A stretch of 64,000 nt of DNA, taken from assembly GCF_033807715.1 (NCBI RefSeq), contig NC_084597.1:9982843-10046842 (forward strand), written 5' to 3'. Below, piece after piece: positions 51,417 to 63,171 of the stretch. The position numbers and the translations under genes were made by a program. Origin of the DNA: Cololabis saira. Taxonomy: Eukaryota; Chordata; Actinopteri; Beloniformes; Belonidae. Below the pieces are notes generated by a model. That model worked only from the letters and a program-made list of their open reading frames with translations, searched no databases and was not told where the DNA came from. Numbering within the stretch: position 1 is the first letter of the stretch; each line of letters starts with the position of its first letter.

Positions 51417-51511
51417 TTTTTTTTTTTTTAAATCGTCGTCATTTGGAAATGAGATCGCGTTCAAGCATGAATCGAGATCGCGATTTTTTAACGATTAATC
51501 GTGCAGCCCTA
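50821..51511. mobile_element. hAT-type non-autonomous element, ATCG-rich family, copy 4
   Basis: TAGGGCTGCACGATT (50821-50835) is exactly inverted as AATCGTGCAGCCCTA (51497-51511). CTTGACAG at 50813-50820 and 51512-51519 is a perfect 8-bp duplication. It has the best preserved termini of the family. The centre-right holds a 32-A/18-T palindrome at 51381-51430. No transposase coding sequence. Confidence 0.95.
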
Positions 51512-51724
51512 CTTGACAGTTACCTCAAATGAAAACAAGTTGGTCTTTTCTCATCTAATTTAATAGCATTTGACTTTATTGGTGTTCTGATGCCCCTTTT
51601 GAAACGTGGTGCTGACATTGAGGTAAATACAACTAACAGAAGCAACGAATATGCACATTTATTGATTATTAAAGTTTCATTTCATGTAAGCAGTATCTAA
51701 AATGCTTAACAATGATGTATTACT

Positions 51725-52760
51725 CAATTTCTCACTTAAAACTGGAAGCTCTGAAACGTCTCTTGTATGGTTTGTTGATTATGTCTGTTGTTTGTATGTT
51801 CTGTTCTATACTTTGTTAATACCACTCGGTCTGTGTCTTTTTTTATTTTTTATTTAAATTGTTTCTTATTTATTGTGAGGTTTTGTGGTTTTAAGTGATG
51901 GTTTTGGTATTTTGAGTTTGTATTTTGTTTTTGTGAGTGTTTGTATAAAATCTAGAAAATTTTGAAAATAACGTATACCAAAAAAAACAACTGGAAGCTC
52001 AAAAACATCTCTTGCATGGTTTGTTGGTTCTGTCTGTTGTTTGTATGTTCTGTTCTATACTTTGTTTATACCACTCAGTCTTTTTTTATTTCTCATTTTA
52101 TTTTTTTCTCATTTATTGTGAGGTTTTGTCTCGGTCTTTTTTATTTTTTTTTTTCTTATTTATTGTGAGGTTTTTGTCTGTCTTTTTTTATTTATTTTTT
52201 TTCTTATTTATTGTGAGGTTTTGTCTCAGTCTTTTTTTGGTTTTAATTTTATTTTTTTTTATACTTTTTTTCTCATTTATTGTGAGGTTTTGTCTCGGTC
52301 TTTTTTATTTTTATTTTATTTTTTTTCTTATTTATTGTGAGGTTTTGTCTCAGTCTTTTTTTGGTTTTAAATTTATTTTTTTTATACTTTTTTTCTCATT
52401 TATTGTGAGATTTTGTCTCGGTCTTTTTTATTTATTTTTTTCTTATTTATTGTGAGGTTTTGTCTCAGTCTTTTTTTGGTTTTAATTTTTTTTTTTTATA
52501 TACTTTTTTTCTCATTTATTGTGAGGTTTTGTCTCGGTCTTTTTTATTTATTTTTTTTTTTTTCTTATTTATTGTGAGGTTTTTGTCTCTGTCTTTTTTT
52601 ATTTATTTATTGTTTATTATTTATTGTGAGGTTTTGTGGTCTAAAATCAGGTAAGTGATAGTTTTGGTATTTCGAGGTTGTGTTTTGTTTTGATTGTATT
52701 TGTGTGAGTGTATAAAATCTGGAATATTTTGAAAATAAGGTATACCAAAAAAAATCTGGA
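51725..52760. repeat. Tandem duplication, second copy expanded
   Basis: Copy 1 (about 51739-51990) and copy 2 (about 51991-52755) share the start ACTGGAAGCTC, the stretch TGTTTGTATGTTCTGTTCTA and the end GTATACCAAAAAAAA. The first copy holds one TTATTTATTGTGAGG unit; the second holds ten. Confidence 0.85.
52080..52640. repeat. T-rich minisatellite, ten units of 41-67 bp
   Basis: Each unit contains TATTTATTGTGAGGTTTTGT and CTCAGTC or CTCGGTC followed by a T-rich run of variable length. Two unit types alternate, so there is a higher-order period of about 115-125 bp. Phe/Leu-rich frames at 52012-52654 are artefacts. Confidence 0.9.
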
Positions 52761-53443
52761 AGCTTGCTATAATATCAGCCCCTGAGGCGGACGTGTCTCT
52801 GAGTAACCCGACATGTGAATTACTGTAGCAAACCACTGACAGAGTGACCAGAGACAAGTACAGTTTTGCAGTAAGTGCAAAAACTTTTCAAACACGAGGT
52901 AACGCAGTTGTAGCCTACAGTTTAAGAGTCGAGGACCACAAAACAACAATAAACTTTTTCGTTTATGCATGCTGCTACCCTTACTTAAATTCGATTTATA
53001 CGACAATGAAACATGCATGGTGTATGTTTACAGAATACAAACAAGAATCATGGAGAACAACGACGACCAAAGTCCAGACCTGTCCACCCGTTGTGCGTCT
53101 TTGCTGGGGGGGCAGGTGACACAAGAACACAAGGACACAGATGCGGGACAGGTTTAATTCACCTTGCACTCACTTGTGCAGCTGTCCCGACTACGAACCG
53201 CTACGAACCGTTCCAAAACCTACTTCCTGATAACCTCTCGCGTCTTCCCCGAGAATTCTGGGAAATGAAGTTCTTCAGTCATCAAGTGACCAAAGCTAAA
53301 CTTGGCACAAAACAAATGACATTTCGGATTGATTCAGATATCTCTTTGTTCTAACAATCCTTCTTGGCAATAAATCTTACACTTTTGGAGAGCCTGTGTT
53401 ATTACTTTTAAAATGGTGCCTCAGTTGAACAGCTGACACATTT
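52761..53443. other. Upstream flank, no firm feature
   Basis: Short frames near 52844-53354 have no recognisable domain. A MENNDDQSPD reading start near 53050 preceded by tttacag is the only exon-like hint. Confidence 0.3.
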
Positions 53444-53800
53444 ATCAGAATCAGAATAAGAAAGGGTTTTTTTTGCCAAGTTTGTTAACACACACAAGGA
53501 ATTTGTCGTGGTGATTGGTGCAGTACAGTAAAAATAAAAATAAAAATAAAAATATAAAAGCAAACAAATATATGGGGATAAACTAAGAGATAGAATAAAG
53601 TAAAATGTATAACAGAAATAAACAGAAATGTACAATATGAGGATTAAAAAGTGCCGGATATGAATCTTTACAAAAAGTGACGTAGGATGACAGATGACAG
53701 ATAAAATGTATAAACAGAAATGAACAGTATAGACAGAAATGTACAATATGGGGTTTTTAAAGTGTCGGATGTGAGTCTGTACAAATGTTACAGGGTTGGA
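53444..53800 (-). mobile_element. L2-like retroposon 3' end
   Basis: The left edge ATCAGAATCAGAATAAG is the (GATTCT)n tail in reverse, followed by TTTGCCAAGTTTGTTAAC, ACACACAAGGAATTTGTC and TGGTGCAGTACAGTAAAAAT. This is the same tail type as 15940-15963. The right part contains a partial internal duplication (AACAGAAATGTACAATATG at about 53620 and 53730). Confidence 0.65.
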
Positions 53801-54206
53801 ATATTTACGTTAATGTAACTATTCCAATATGGGTGGAGAAGCAGAGTTGAGTATATGTAAATTGCACTCATGAAAAACTTAGTTTATCCTGCGATTACCT
53901 CTTGTTTGCCGTCATTTACTGGATTGAATGATTAAGAAACAAGACATATTGGCATTTTAATTAGATTTTTAGATTAGACCTTTATATAAAAATGAAATTA
54001 AAAGTGCCATCAGTCAGTGCTGAAAAATAAATAGATTATACTATTTTTTATTAGTATATAAAACATTCACACACAACACAAAATAAAACAAATAATTGAT
54101 TAAAACCACTAAATAATTACAAAATCGCCCACACATGCACACAATCCTGCGCGGAGGCAAACCGGCAAAACGGTTCACGGTCGCCCCCACGTCATCCATA
54201 CATATA

Positions 54207-55136
54207 CAGTCAGTCCGGAAAGTATTCAGAACGCTTCACTTTTCCCACATTCTTTTATGTTACAGCCCTATTGATAATAGGAATACATTCTTTTTTTTCC
54301 CAGAATTCTACACAAAATACCCCATAATGACAACATGAAAGAAGTTTTGTTATGATTTTTGTAAATGTATTAAAAATAAAAAACTATAAATATCACCTGT
54401 GCATAAGTATTCAGAACGTTTGCCATGAAGCTCAAAATTTTGCTCTGGTTCATTCTGTTTCCACTGATCTCTCTCAAGTTGTTTCTACAGCTTAATCGGA
54501 GTCCACCTGTGGTGAATTCAGTTGATTGGACTTGATTTGGAAAGACACACACCTGTCTATATAAGCTCTCACAGTTGGCAGTACATGTTGCAACACAAAC
54601 GCAACATGAAGTCAAAAGAATTGTCTTCAGACCTCCGAAACAGGATTGTTTCGAGGCATAAATCTGGGGAAGGGTACAGAAAAATGTCTGCTGCTTTGAA
54701 GGTCCCAGTGAGCACTGTGGCCTGCATCATCCTTAAATGGAAGAAGTTTGGAACCACCAGGAATCTCCCTAGAGCTGGCCGCCCGCCTAAGCTGAGCAAT
54801 CGGGGGAGAAGGGCCTTAGTCAGAGAGGTGACCAAGGACCCGACGGTCACTCTGTCAGAACTCCAGCGTTCCTCTGTGGAGAGAGGAGAAACTTCAAGAA
54901 GGACAACCATCTCTTCAGCAATCCACCAATCAGGCTTGTATGGTAGAGTGGCCAGGCGCAAACCCCTCCTTACTAAAAAGCACATGGCAGCCCGACTGGA
55001 GTTTGCCAAAAGGCACCTGGAGGACTCTCAGACCATGAGAAAAAAAAAAAAAGAATTTATTCCTATTATCAATAGGGCTGTAACATACAAGAATGTGGGA
55101 AAAGTGAAGCGTTCTGAATACTTTCTGGACTGACTG
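54207..55136 (+). mobile_element. Tc1-like transposon, internally deleted
   Basis: CAGTCAGTCCGGAAAGTATT at the left is inverted at the right; the arms match over about 94 bp (54207-54300 versus 55043-55136) with few differences. TA flanks both ends (54205-54206, 55137-55138), the Tc1/mariner target. The interior holds only the N-terminal half of the transposase. At 930 bp it is well short of the usual 1.6 kb. Confidence 0.95.
54606..55133 (+). pseudogene. Tc1-like transposase, DNA-binding half only
   Basis: Starts MKSKELSSDLRNRIVSRHKS; an upstream ATG in the same frame lacks family similarity. Residues 1-55 form a paired-type helix-turn-helix (KMSAALKVPVSTVACIILKW), followed by the GRPPKLS linker, a second HTH (VTLSELQRSS, SSAIHQSGLYGRVARRKPLL) and FAKRHLEDSQTM. 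The frame then enters an A-run and the right inverted repeat. The whole DDE catalytic domain is missing, so it cannot catalyse transposition, but it could still bind TIRs if expressed. Confidence 0.9.
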
Positions 55137-55246
55137 TATTTATGTTAATGTAGGCTACACCTCGTCGGGCACGTATAAGATATAAGATTTATTGCCAAAA
55201 AGTATTAGTACAACAAAGTAATAATCAACCAAACACACTTTTTGAC

Positions 55247-55270
55247 ATAGATAGATAGATAGATAGATAG
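55247..55270. repeat. (ATAG)n microsatellite
   Basis: Six tetranucleotide units. Confidence 0.85.
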
Positions 55271-56409
55271 ACTGGTGAAGAGGTAATATTCCTATTGCAA
55301 AAATGAAAGCTGGGCTAATCGGTAACTTTGGAAAAATGTACATCCAGTTTTGAAGAATTCTTACAAATGAAATCGACATACACCAAAAAATACAATACAC
55401 ATTCAATTGACATTTTGTAGTTATTGTCATAGCTGTATCCAGCGTGATGATGAGGAAATGTTATAGCCCCTGAGATTGATATGCCTTGTCTGTGATTAGA
55501 TAACATGCAGGTATTGATTGTGTGTTGAGTCCTGCACCATATGAAAGAGATTTGGACACAATCTGAGAGCATTCACCTGACCTTTGAAATTAAATTTGAA
55601 GCAGTCCTTTCAAGAGAAAATTACTTTCACCACGCCAGAACATGTACAAAGATAAAGCTGAAAAATAAATTAAAAGGAGGGCCGTGGAATGAGCCAATCA
55701 AAGCCGTGTGTGCTTGAATGTTAAGGTTGGGAAATGGAGTAAATATGAATACAATACCTGATAATAACCCTGTATAGGATTATGCAGGTATAGAAAATGG
55801 ATGAATGCAATATTGATAACAGCACTCATTGATGCCGTGGAGATTTTGTGTGATGGACTAAATACTCACTGTCCAGTCTATTCCATAATTTCAGATGCAC
55901 TGGGCCCTTTTTCACCTCCTATAAACCCCTAAAAATCTCTTATCTGACCAGCAAAATTAAATTCATACTGTACTTTTATGTCAAAGTCCAAGTAATGAAG
56001 TCCAGCTGGCACATCATTAATAAATCATAGATCTTGAAAATAGGAGCAGCAACGCTCTTGCCATCAGAGACTGTGGCTCCAGTTACTCAATGACGCCTTC
56101 TCTTTTTTAATTAATAGTTAGACCATGTACAATTCAGAGGAGGGAATATATTCTTCCTTATGCAATTAAAAAGTTGAATTTGAGTCCAACAAGTTGATAA
56201 AAAAGTTTTCTCAATCGGGTATTTTGGCAAATTAAAGGTGAATATTGATGTATGATCAATCTTATGAAACAGACTCCATCTTATTTTCAACTTGTGTCCA
56301 CAAAACATGAGGCATAGTGTAAATGTAAATAAAATCTGAAAAACATGAGCATTAAATAATGAACCATCTCATAAAAAAGTTAAGTCATTTTGATGGCAGA
56401 AAACCATTT

Positions 56410-56411
<2 letters not shown>

Positions 56412-56440
<29 letters not shown>
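56412..56440. repeat. (AC)n microsatellite
   Basis: About 14 AC units. Confidence 0.9.
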
Positions 56441-56443
<3 letters not shown>

Positions 56444-57530
56444 TATATAAAAAATATAAAATTCACAAGAAAAACATGGTTTTGTAATAATGCTGTTTTG
56501 CATAGTGTTGCTCAAAGATGCAAGGCCACATGGAGAAACAGATGGGAAATCTGCCCATTTCATATCATCGGAGATGCAGACATTAGATCAGACACCTGCT
56601 TGTGCTTGTCTTCATTAGACCTGGGGACATGGCACCTAAATATTCTCCACAAATTCACATTTTAATTCCTCTGATCACAGGTCAGTTTTCGATCAGTTCT
56701 CCCTCAGTTCGTTGTAAATTAGCTTTGCCTCAGAGACATGGTGACATTTCTGGATTGTGTTCACATTTGGCTTCTTCTTTGCAAGATAAAGCTGCATTTG
56801 TTGTGGACACAGCAAACTGAGTTCTAAGACAACAATTTCTGAGCCCATGCCGGGATTTGCATCACTAAATTATGCCCGTCTTTAACGCTGTGCCACCCGG
56901 GAGTTTGAATTCATCTTTGACGTCCAATATTGATTTTTATCCTTCTTCCTGAAGATCAGCTATTTCTTCACATTGTATAAATTCTTTTGTTGATGTCAAG
57001 TATTGTAAATGCTGAGAAAGTCTTTGCAATTGTATAGGGAACATTAGTCTGAAATTATTTCACAACAAGGCAGCTTTTCAAAGGCTGCATTGAAAGATGT
57101 ATAATTTAGCTTTATATCGAAAATCTAAAACACTGCAGGATCTTTTAGCATTACCTGTCATTTGTTGCCACCTCCACCAAGCTCAGATCCAAACCAGACC
57201 TCTGCACATTCAATTTTAATACTGAAACACTTGGAGTCGTTTTGGGTTATTCACCTCGTCATTCTTTTCACAAGTTGATTTTAATTGTTTGTTGCACCTT
57301 TTTGTCTCTCCTACAGAAACTGTAGAAATATTGTTTTGCACGTCATCAGATTTGTGTGTGTTTTTTAGCATCACAATAAAATGAAACAGTTGGAATGCAG
57401 ATTTAATTATCCTTGTGGACAGCAACATTTCCATTTATGTGGTTTGTAATTATTTTTTAAATCAATTAAAAAGAGTTGGATGTAGGCTGTTCTAACGCGC
57501 AGTGAAAGCATATTAATAGGTTAGAAAGTT

Positions 57531-57600
57531 CAATTCAATTTTATTTATATACTGTAAGGTTACAACAGAAGTTGTCTCTAGACGCTTTAGCACAGTACAG
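57531..57600 (-). mobile_element. LINE/SINE 3' tail, minus orientation
   Basis: CAATTCAATTTTATTTATAT followed by GTTGTCTCTAGACGCTTT is the reverse complement of the (GAATT) tail at 9070-9150. Confidence 0.6.
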
Positions 57601-58750
57601 AGTGAAATGGAAAATGAATAAATAAATGGCAGCAAAATTAGGTTTCAGGCCACTTGGTGATAAAGCGCAGATTATATTTGACATCAGAAAACATTCTGAC
57701 GAAGGAGGGAATGGGCTAACTCATAACTGCTGACGATAACTAGAAGTCAGTCACCACAGTGCACACAGTAAATCATCATCTTGCACAGTGCAAAATAATG
57801 TCAAATATGGGCTTTCATTGAATGATTTACATTATTTATTTTCCATGAGATCAAATACTTTTATGCATAATTATTAGAATATTTTACACATTTTATTCCA
57901 TGTTTAATGTTCTTTTCTGAGTTTCTTTCCAAAGTTTTACTCAAATTAAAGCTGCTAGATTTTACACTTTAAAATATGTAAAATGAAAAAAAGTAACATA
58001 AGAATATTGCAGAACAATAATCCTTTTTGACACAGTGTCAAAATATCCTGCTGCGGCTGGAGAATGCCCAGCAAATTTCCCAGAGCAAGCTGGAGTCGCT
58101 GCAAACACAGCACACCGTTTCACACATCAAGTAGCTAACTTAATTTTCTTTGCAAAAGTATTTTTTACGTATCCCTTGCTCTCTTTATTGCAGAGAACCC
58201 AATGGCTTCACGTGCCCATGTTTGTTGTCTTCTCTCAGCAAATCGTAGCACAGATAGCTTGCACCACTGTTTCTTCCCTTGGTACATTTTTAAAAAGCAA
58301 CTTGCGTTTTGCACTTGGTTATGTTTTATTTTTTCAATGTGTCTGTAGCAAGCTCGTGCTACTGGGGTCGCCAGACAGGACAGAGGGCACTGGGTTTCGT
58401 GGAGAAATTGCTGATACCTATTGCACCCAGACACAGACGCGTACCAGCACACTCGGCAGCTCTTTGTCAACCCTCGAGCTCCTTTGCTGGTGTGCAGCCG
58501 CTCTTTAAATACCCAGGCAGGGAGGAGAGATTGATTGGGCACAGGTGTGCCCAATCAGCTGAACCAGGCCCGCGCCACCTGTGTGCTGCTCCCCCGCAGA
58601 CCACGCCCAATGCTCCTCCCTGCCACAGTGTCTTCTTGATAAAAGGGAGATACTGTAACTCAGCAAATATCAGAAAGAAATATGATGCACACCTGGAAAC
58701 ATTTCTTTTCTGCTTAAGTAAGCTGTAAGCTTGTATTGTTCGTAACACGT
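57601..58750. other. Upstream flank, no firm feature
   Basis: 58035-58730 is more GC-rich and has overlapping frames on both strands without domains. A palindromic ATTGGGCACAGGTGTGCCCAAT lies at about 58535-58556. No gene is supported. Confidence 0.35.
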
Positions 58751-58755
58751 GTTAA

Positions 58756-59591
58756 AGGGGACCTATTATGAATTATTCTTGTTTTAACATATATAAAGGG
58801 GTCTCCCCTCAGCCTGCAAATTCAGAGAAGATGAAATCCCATGAAAATCTGCAAGGTCTGTTCCCCCCCGCCCGACTGAATCCCCCAGTGTCATGTGGTT
58901 TCTATGGGCCGTTTAGATTTGTGCATTTTCTTTACGTCACCAAAATGCAAACCACGCCGTCGGTCTCCTCCGCTGCTGAAACCACGCCCACAACCAGCTC
59001 AGCCAGCCGGAGCGTCCGCCATTGTTTAGAAGCGGTGACTGTTTTCCACCGGTTTGAACAGCGAGGGAGAGTTAAAATGAGATTTTGCATCGACATTTAC
59101 CCTCATAAAAGGATCAGTTCCAACAGCACGGACCCGGCAACTGCACACGAATCAGTGGTAAGTTCCGTTTTTTTTATGTCATTTATATTTGTCTATGAGT
59201 ATGATCTTTGCATGGGCTAAGTATTTAGCTTAGCTCCGGTGCACCGGAGCTGCTCACGGACCGGACCGTCCTACGGCGTAGGGTACGCGTTGATTTAACG
59301 CAGAACCGTGGACACGCTTTGCTATGCAGCCGCTGCTCTTCTGCCCGGAGCGACGCTTTGTTCCCTCCCCTCCTACACGTCATTCAAGCAGCCAATCAGT
59401 GCAGAGCCTCATTATCATAGCCCCCACCGGCCTGAAAATGAAGCACAGAAAAAGGCTTTATTATCTGTAAAACTATAGACATGGCCCAGAGGCTGAATTT
59501 CTGATTTAGGTAGAAAAAACAAGCTTTAGATTGTTTTTAAGACATTCAAGGCCTGTTTAAAATATACATTAAATGCCATAATATGTCCCCT
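58756..59591. mobile_element. TTAA-target non-autonomous DNA element (Kolobok- or piggyBac-like)
   Basis: AGGGGACCTATTATG at the left end and CATAATATGTCCCCT at the right end are inverted with one mismatch. TTAA flanks both (58752-58755, 59592-59595). TTAA targets are used by piggyBac and Kolobok; ends starting AGGGG rather than CCC favour Kolobok. The interior frame 58768-59220 has no recognised domain. Confidence 0.8.
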
Positions 59592-59595
59592 TTAA

Positions 59596-62500
59596 GACTG
59601 TCTTTACAGTAAAGTTATGATACTTAATGGAGTTAAAATTTGCACCTTATTGTATCTTATGCAAGATCTGCTGTCCTCATTTGATCTGGAGGGGTATCGC
59701 TAAAGTGTCTTTAACACAAAAGCTGATGTAGCAATGAATATCATATACCACTTTGTTTCTATTATTATGCTTGATGTTGAATTAACATGAAATATTGTTC
59801 CCTTGTTGCTTCAGCAGATCAGAAAGTATCCGCTTTATATGCTGCAGAGCAGTCAACGAGATTCTGTTTCTGCTAAAGAAATAAAAACTATTAGCTCTCA
59901 AAATCCTCCCGGCTAGTTATATATATATATATATATTTTTTTTTTCCCAAGAGTATCCCTGTGGTAATTACAAATAGATCAAGAAATGCAAATTTGCCAA
60001 AGTAAAGTATTACTCCGAGGAAAATAACACATTGGTATGCATTTTATTCCAATTTATTTGTATTCTATGAAGAAGAAAAAAAAAGTGTTTGCATACTTGA
60101 ATCAGCTACAGAACTGGCAAGTCTCTGCTCATTAACACCTACAAATATTGATGTCTCTGATTTATCCTCTAGCGTGACGATGAGAATAGATTAGCTTCAT
60201 ACCAAGACAACTATTGTATTAAAAAAAACATGTTTTTTACATTTTCATTTCTGCATTTAATTTTCTCTTCACAAAAAATTTAAAAAAAAAAAAATCTGAT
60301 ATTACCCATTAATCACAAATAGGATAGTCTGCCATAACAATTACGAAACTGTAAAAAGAGAAGCACAAAGCCAAAGCCCATGAGGCAAGGTTTCATCTAG
60401 TTATTCAACACGATACACTGAGTTAGAATTTAATTAATTAATATGAGCACAGGATGGGAAAAACCAAAACAGATATTAATTTTCTAAGATGTAGGCATAC
60501 ACACTAGATAATGCTCAAAACCAAATCAGTTTTAAAAACAGGCACATACACAAACAAGTGTGGCCAGCCTCAAGTGACAGAAACCACCAACAATGGCAAC
60601 ATGAGTAACTACTGACAAAAGTTCAGCATTTGTAAAATCTATGTTGGTCCACAACAATAAATGCTTCCATGTCACAATAAAAGCCTTTAAAAATATATAT
60701 ATTTTTTAAATGAGTATTTGTGGTGTGTAGAGCGAGGGGAGACCCAGGAGCAGAAGAGGTTCGAATCAAGATTGATTTCAAATAATAATAACTAACAATA
60801 ACTAAACAGGAAATTCATGAGAGATCCATTTAGCGGAGTGGGAGCAGGTGAGTCCAATCACTCCTCGACGCAGCTGGGAAAGTAGCCTCCAGGAATGAGA
60901 TACTAGTCGCCACACAACCACCACAGTGTGCTTTGTGCTTTATGAGACATCATTATGACTTTAATTCATTGCTGCTACATGTTTCTGTACATGATAATGG
61001 ACCTTCCAGCCAATGGCAACAATATCCACCTCCTGGCAACATAAAACTAATTTCAAACTGTATAAAGGGCATTATGTATCAAATGAAATCTCTTCAAAAA
61101 AAGACTGAAAGAACTAGCGCTTGAATTACTTTTTCTCTAACTTAGTTTTTAGCTGTCAAAATCCAATTACATATATTCTTGCCAGTACGAACAAAGCTTT
61201 AAGAAAAAATATGAGTTTGGATAATGTTGTTTCACCTGTTCAATAAAAGAAAGGAAATTGAGTTTATGAATTAATTTCAGATAACTCCAAAGGGCACCTT
61301 CAAAAAAGAACAAAAATAAAACCTGACGTATGACGTGTTGAAACACATTCATAGATATATTAAACGTCCATCAATTCTAAGGTACAACTGCAGGTATAGA
61401 ACAAAATTAGGGCGTGTCTGCTGATGTTAACCAGTATTACCTGGGCTTTCATGAACTTTCCAGATTTATGCAGCCGCTAACACATAACCACATAAAGCTA
61501 AACCTAATGTAGGAGGAGATTTATTTTGGTTAAGAAGGTTATTTTGGTAATTTATGGTTCATTATTTTATAAATATATTCTTTATATTCTGATGTAAATC
61601 AGGGACTATAATTACACTAGTAAGTTTATCTGTAGTGCTTAGTATGTTTTAGATTGGGCGGAGTGATACGCCACAGTACGGCACTAGATGCTGTGTTGAT
61701 GCTCTAAAATCCTACACTGTTGAGCGGACATTAAAGTACACTGGAACTCAGAAGAAGTTGTCCCCGTGTTTATCCTACTCACGACCCGAAAAAGGTTTGA
61801 TTTAATAACGTAAGGCTTAACTCTACACCAGCCTTACACTAAATACCTAAAGGGCATGGATATTGCATCTCTGAAGATAACATAGTCACGCTAAAGAAAA
61901 AGAGGGACGTTTATTAAACAGGAAAAGATAATAGCCTGTCAGTTGCTGTCAACCAACTTTGACATTAATCCTACAGTGATACTCAGAGTTGAACACTATG
62001 GCAGTGTTATAACAAGTATCCATTCAGCAAAAGCTCTAAAGTATCTGGAAACTAGATGTAAGCATGAAGCTGAAGTTAGCACAACTTATTTAACCACTCA
62101 TCAACGGAGGTGCAAAATTAGTCAGTAAAATACTGTGTTCCGTGACTGGAGTTATGGAAACTAAAATGCACATCAATGCATGGGGAAATAAACTTCTACT
62201 GCTTGATGATATATTAGAATAAAGACACTAACTGATCAAGCTGCCAGTTAAATCACAGCAACTTACAGACAATGCATTGAGATGTGTGCTGCCATTAAGC
62301 GTGTATGCCATAACATAGTTGCTTTTATAATGGCATACTATGAACTAAATATACCCATCATATCAGTATGCAGTATTGTATACGTACATACATGCTCCGC
62401 TGATCACAATGATTTCGACAATGACTAAAGAGACAGCTGGAGAAACTCAACTATATTCAATCCCTTTGTAGCAATCACCAGACTGGTGTGAGAGCTCAAA

Positions 62501-62967
62501 GGCTTGAAAAACAAATCATATTGATTTCCACCATCTTAGTAATACCTTAGTAATAAAGGGTAGGTAGGCCGAAATAACAGCTTTGTAAAAATATGACACT
62601 GAAGGTGTTCTCAGCTGAAATTCGAACACATTTGATGCAACAGGAATGAAGTACAACAAAAGGTGCAAACATTGTAATTATCATAACGTTAGGTATGCTC
62701 ATTAATATGCAACCTTTAATTAAACGACTGCAGACTGGAACAACATGCAAATGTGCTCCAGAGTGAAAAGAAGGAATCAGTAACAGAGATTTGTAACGAG
62801 GCGTTATACAGAGGCTACAGTACAATTGAAAGTCATTAGTTCTGCTACATGCTGTCTGCAATCTCACACGTCTATGTTGTAAAACCAACAGAGAAATTCA
62901 CCTCGCAGCTACAGGAGGACATACATTATGTGAAAATGTATGGTGATATCTTTTGTTTGCATATTTA

Positions 62968-62970
<3 letters not shown>
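59596..62970. other. Upstream flank, no firm feature
   Basis: AT-rich with A-runs and a short (AT)n near 59920. No coding region or bounded element could be supported. Confidence 0.4.

Positions 62971-63023
<53 letters not shown>
62971..63023. repeat. (AT)n microsatellite
   Basis: About 26 AT units. Confidence 0.95.
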
Positions 63024-63028
<5 letters not shown>

Positions 63029-63171
63029 AATTATTTTAATAAATGAAGCTACAACATCATAGTGTTACCATCCTGACTCTTTTACTCTTCCTACGGACGA
63101 CAACCAGTCGGTTAACAGAGCATGTTATTTAGGCCTCTCAGTGCCTTATTGGACATACCATCTCCCACTGT

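Larger units (their letters stand above)
55139..57530. other. Upstream flank, microsatellites only
   Basis: (GATA)n at 55247-55270 and (AC)n at 56412-56440. No coding region or bounded element recognised. Confidence 0.4.

Noticed and set aside
52012..52654. Phe/Leu-rich membrane-protein-like frames
   Set aside because: They are translations of a T-rich minisatellite.
58035..58730. Overlapping frames of 129-157 codons, possibly a gene
   Set aside because: Open on both strands, no domain, no consistent splice sites.
60745..60775. GGTTCGAATC resembling a tRNA T-loop
   Set aside because: No matching acceptor, D or anticodon stems around it; probably chance or a decayed SINE.
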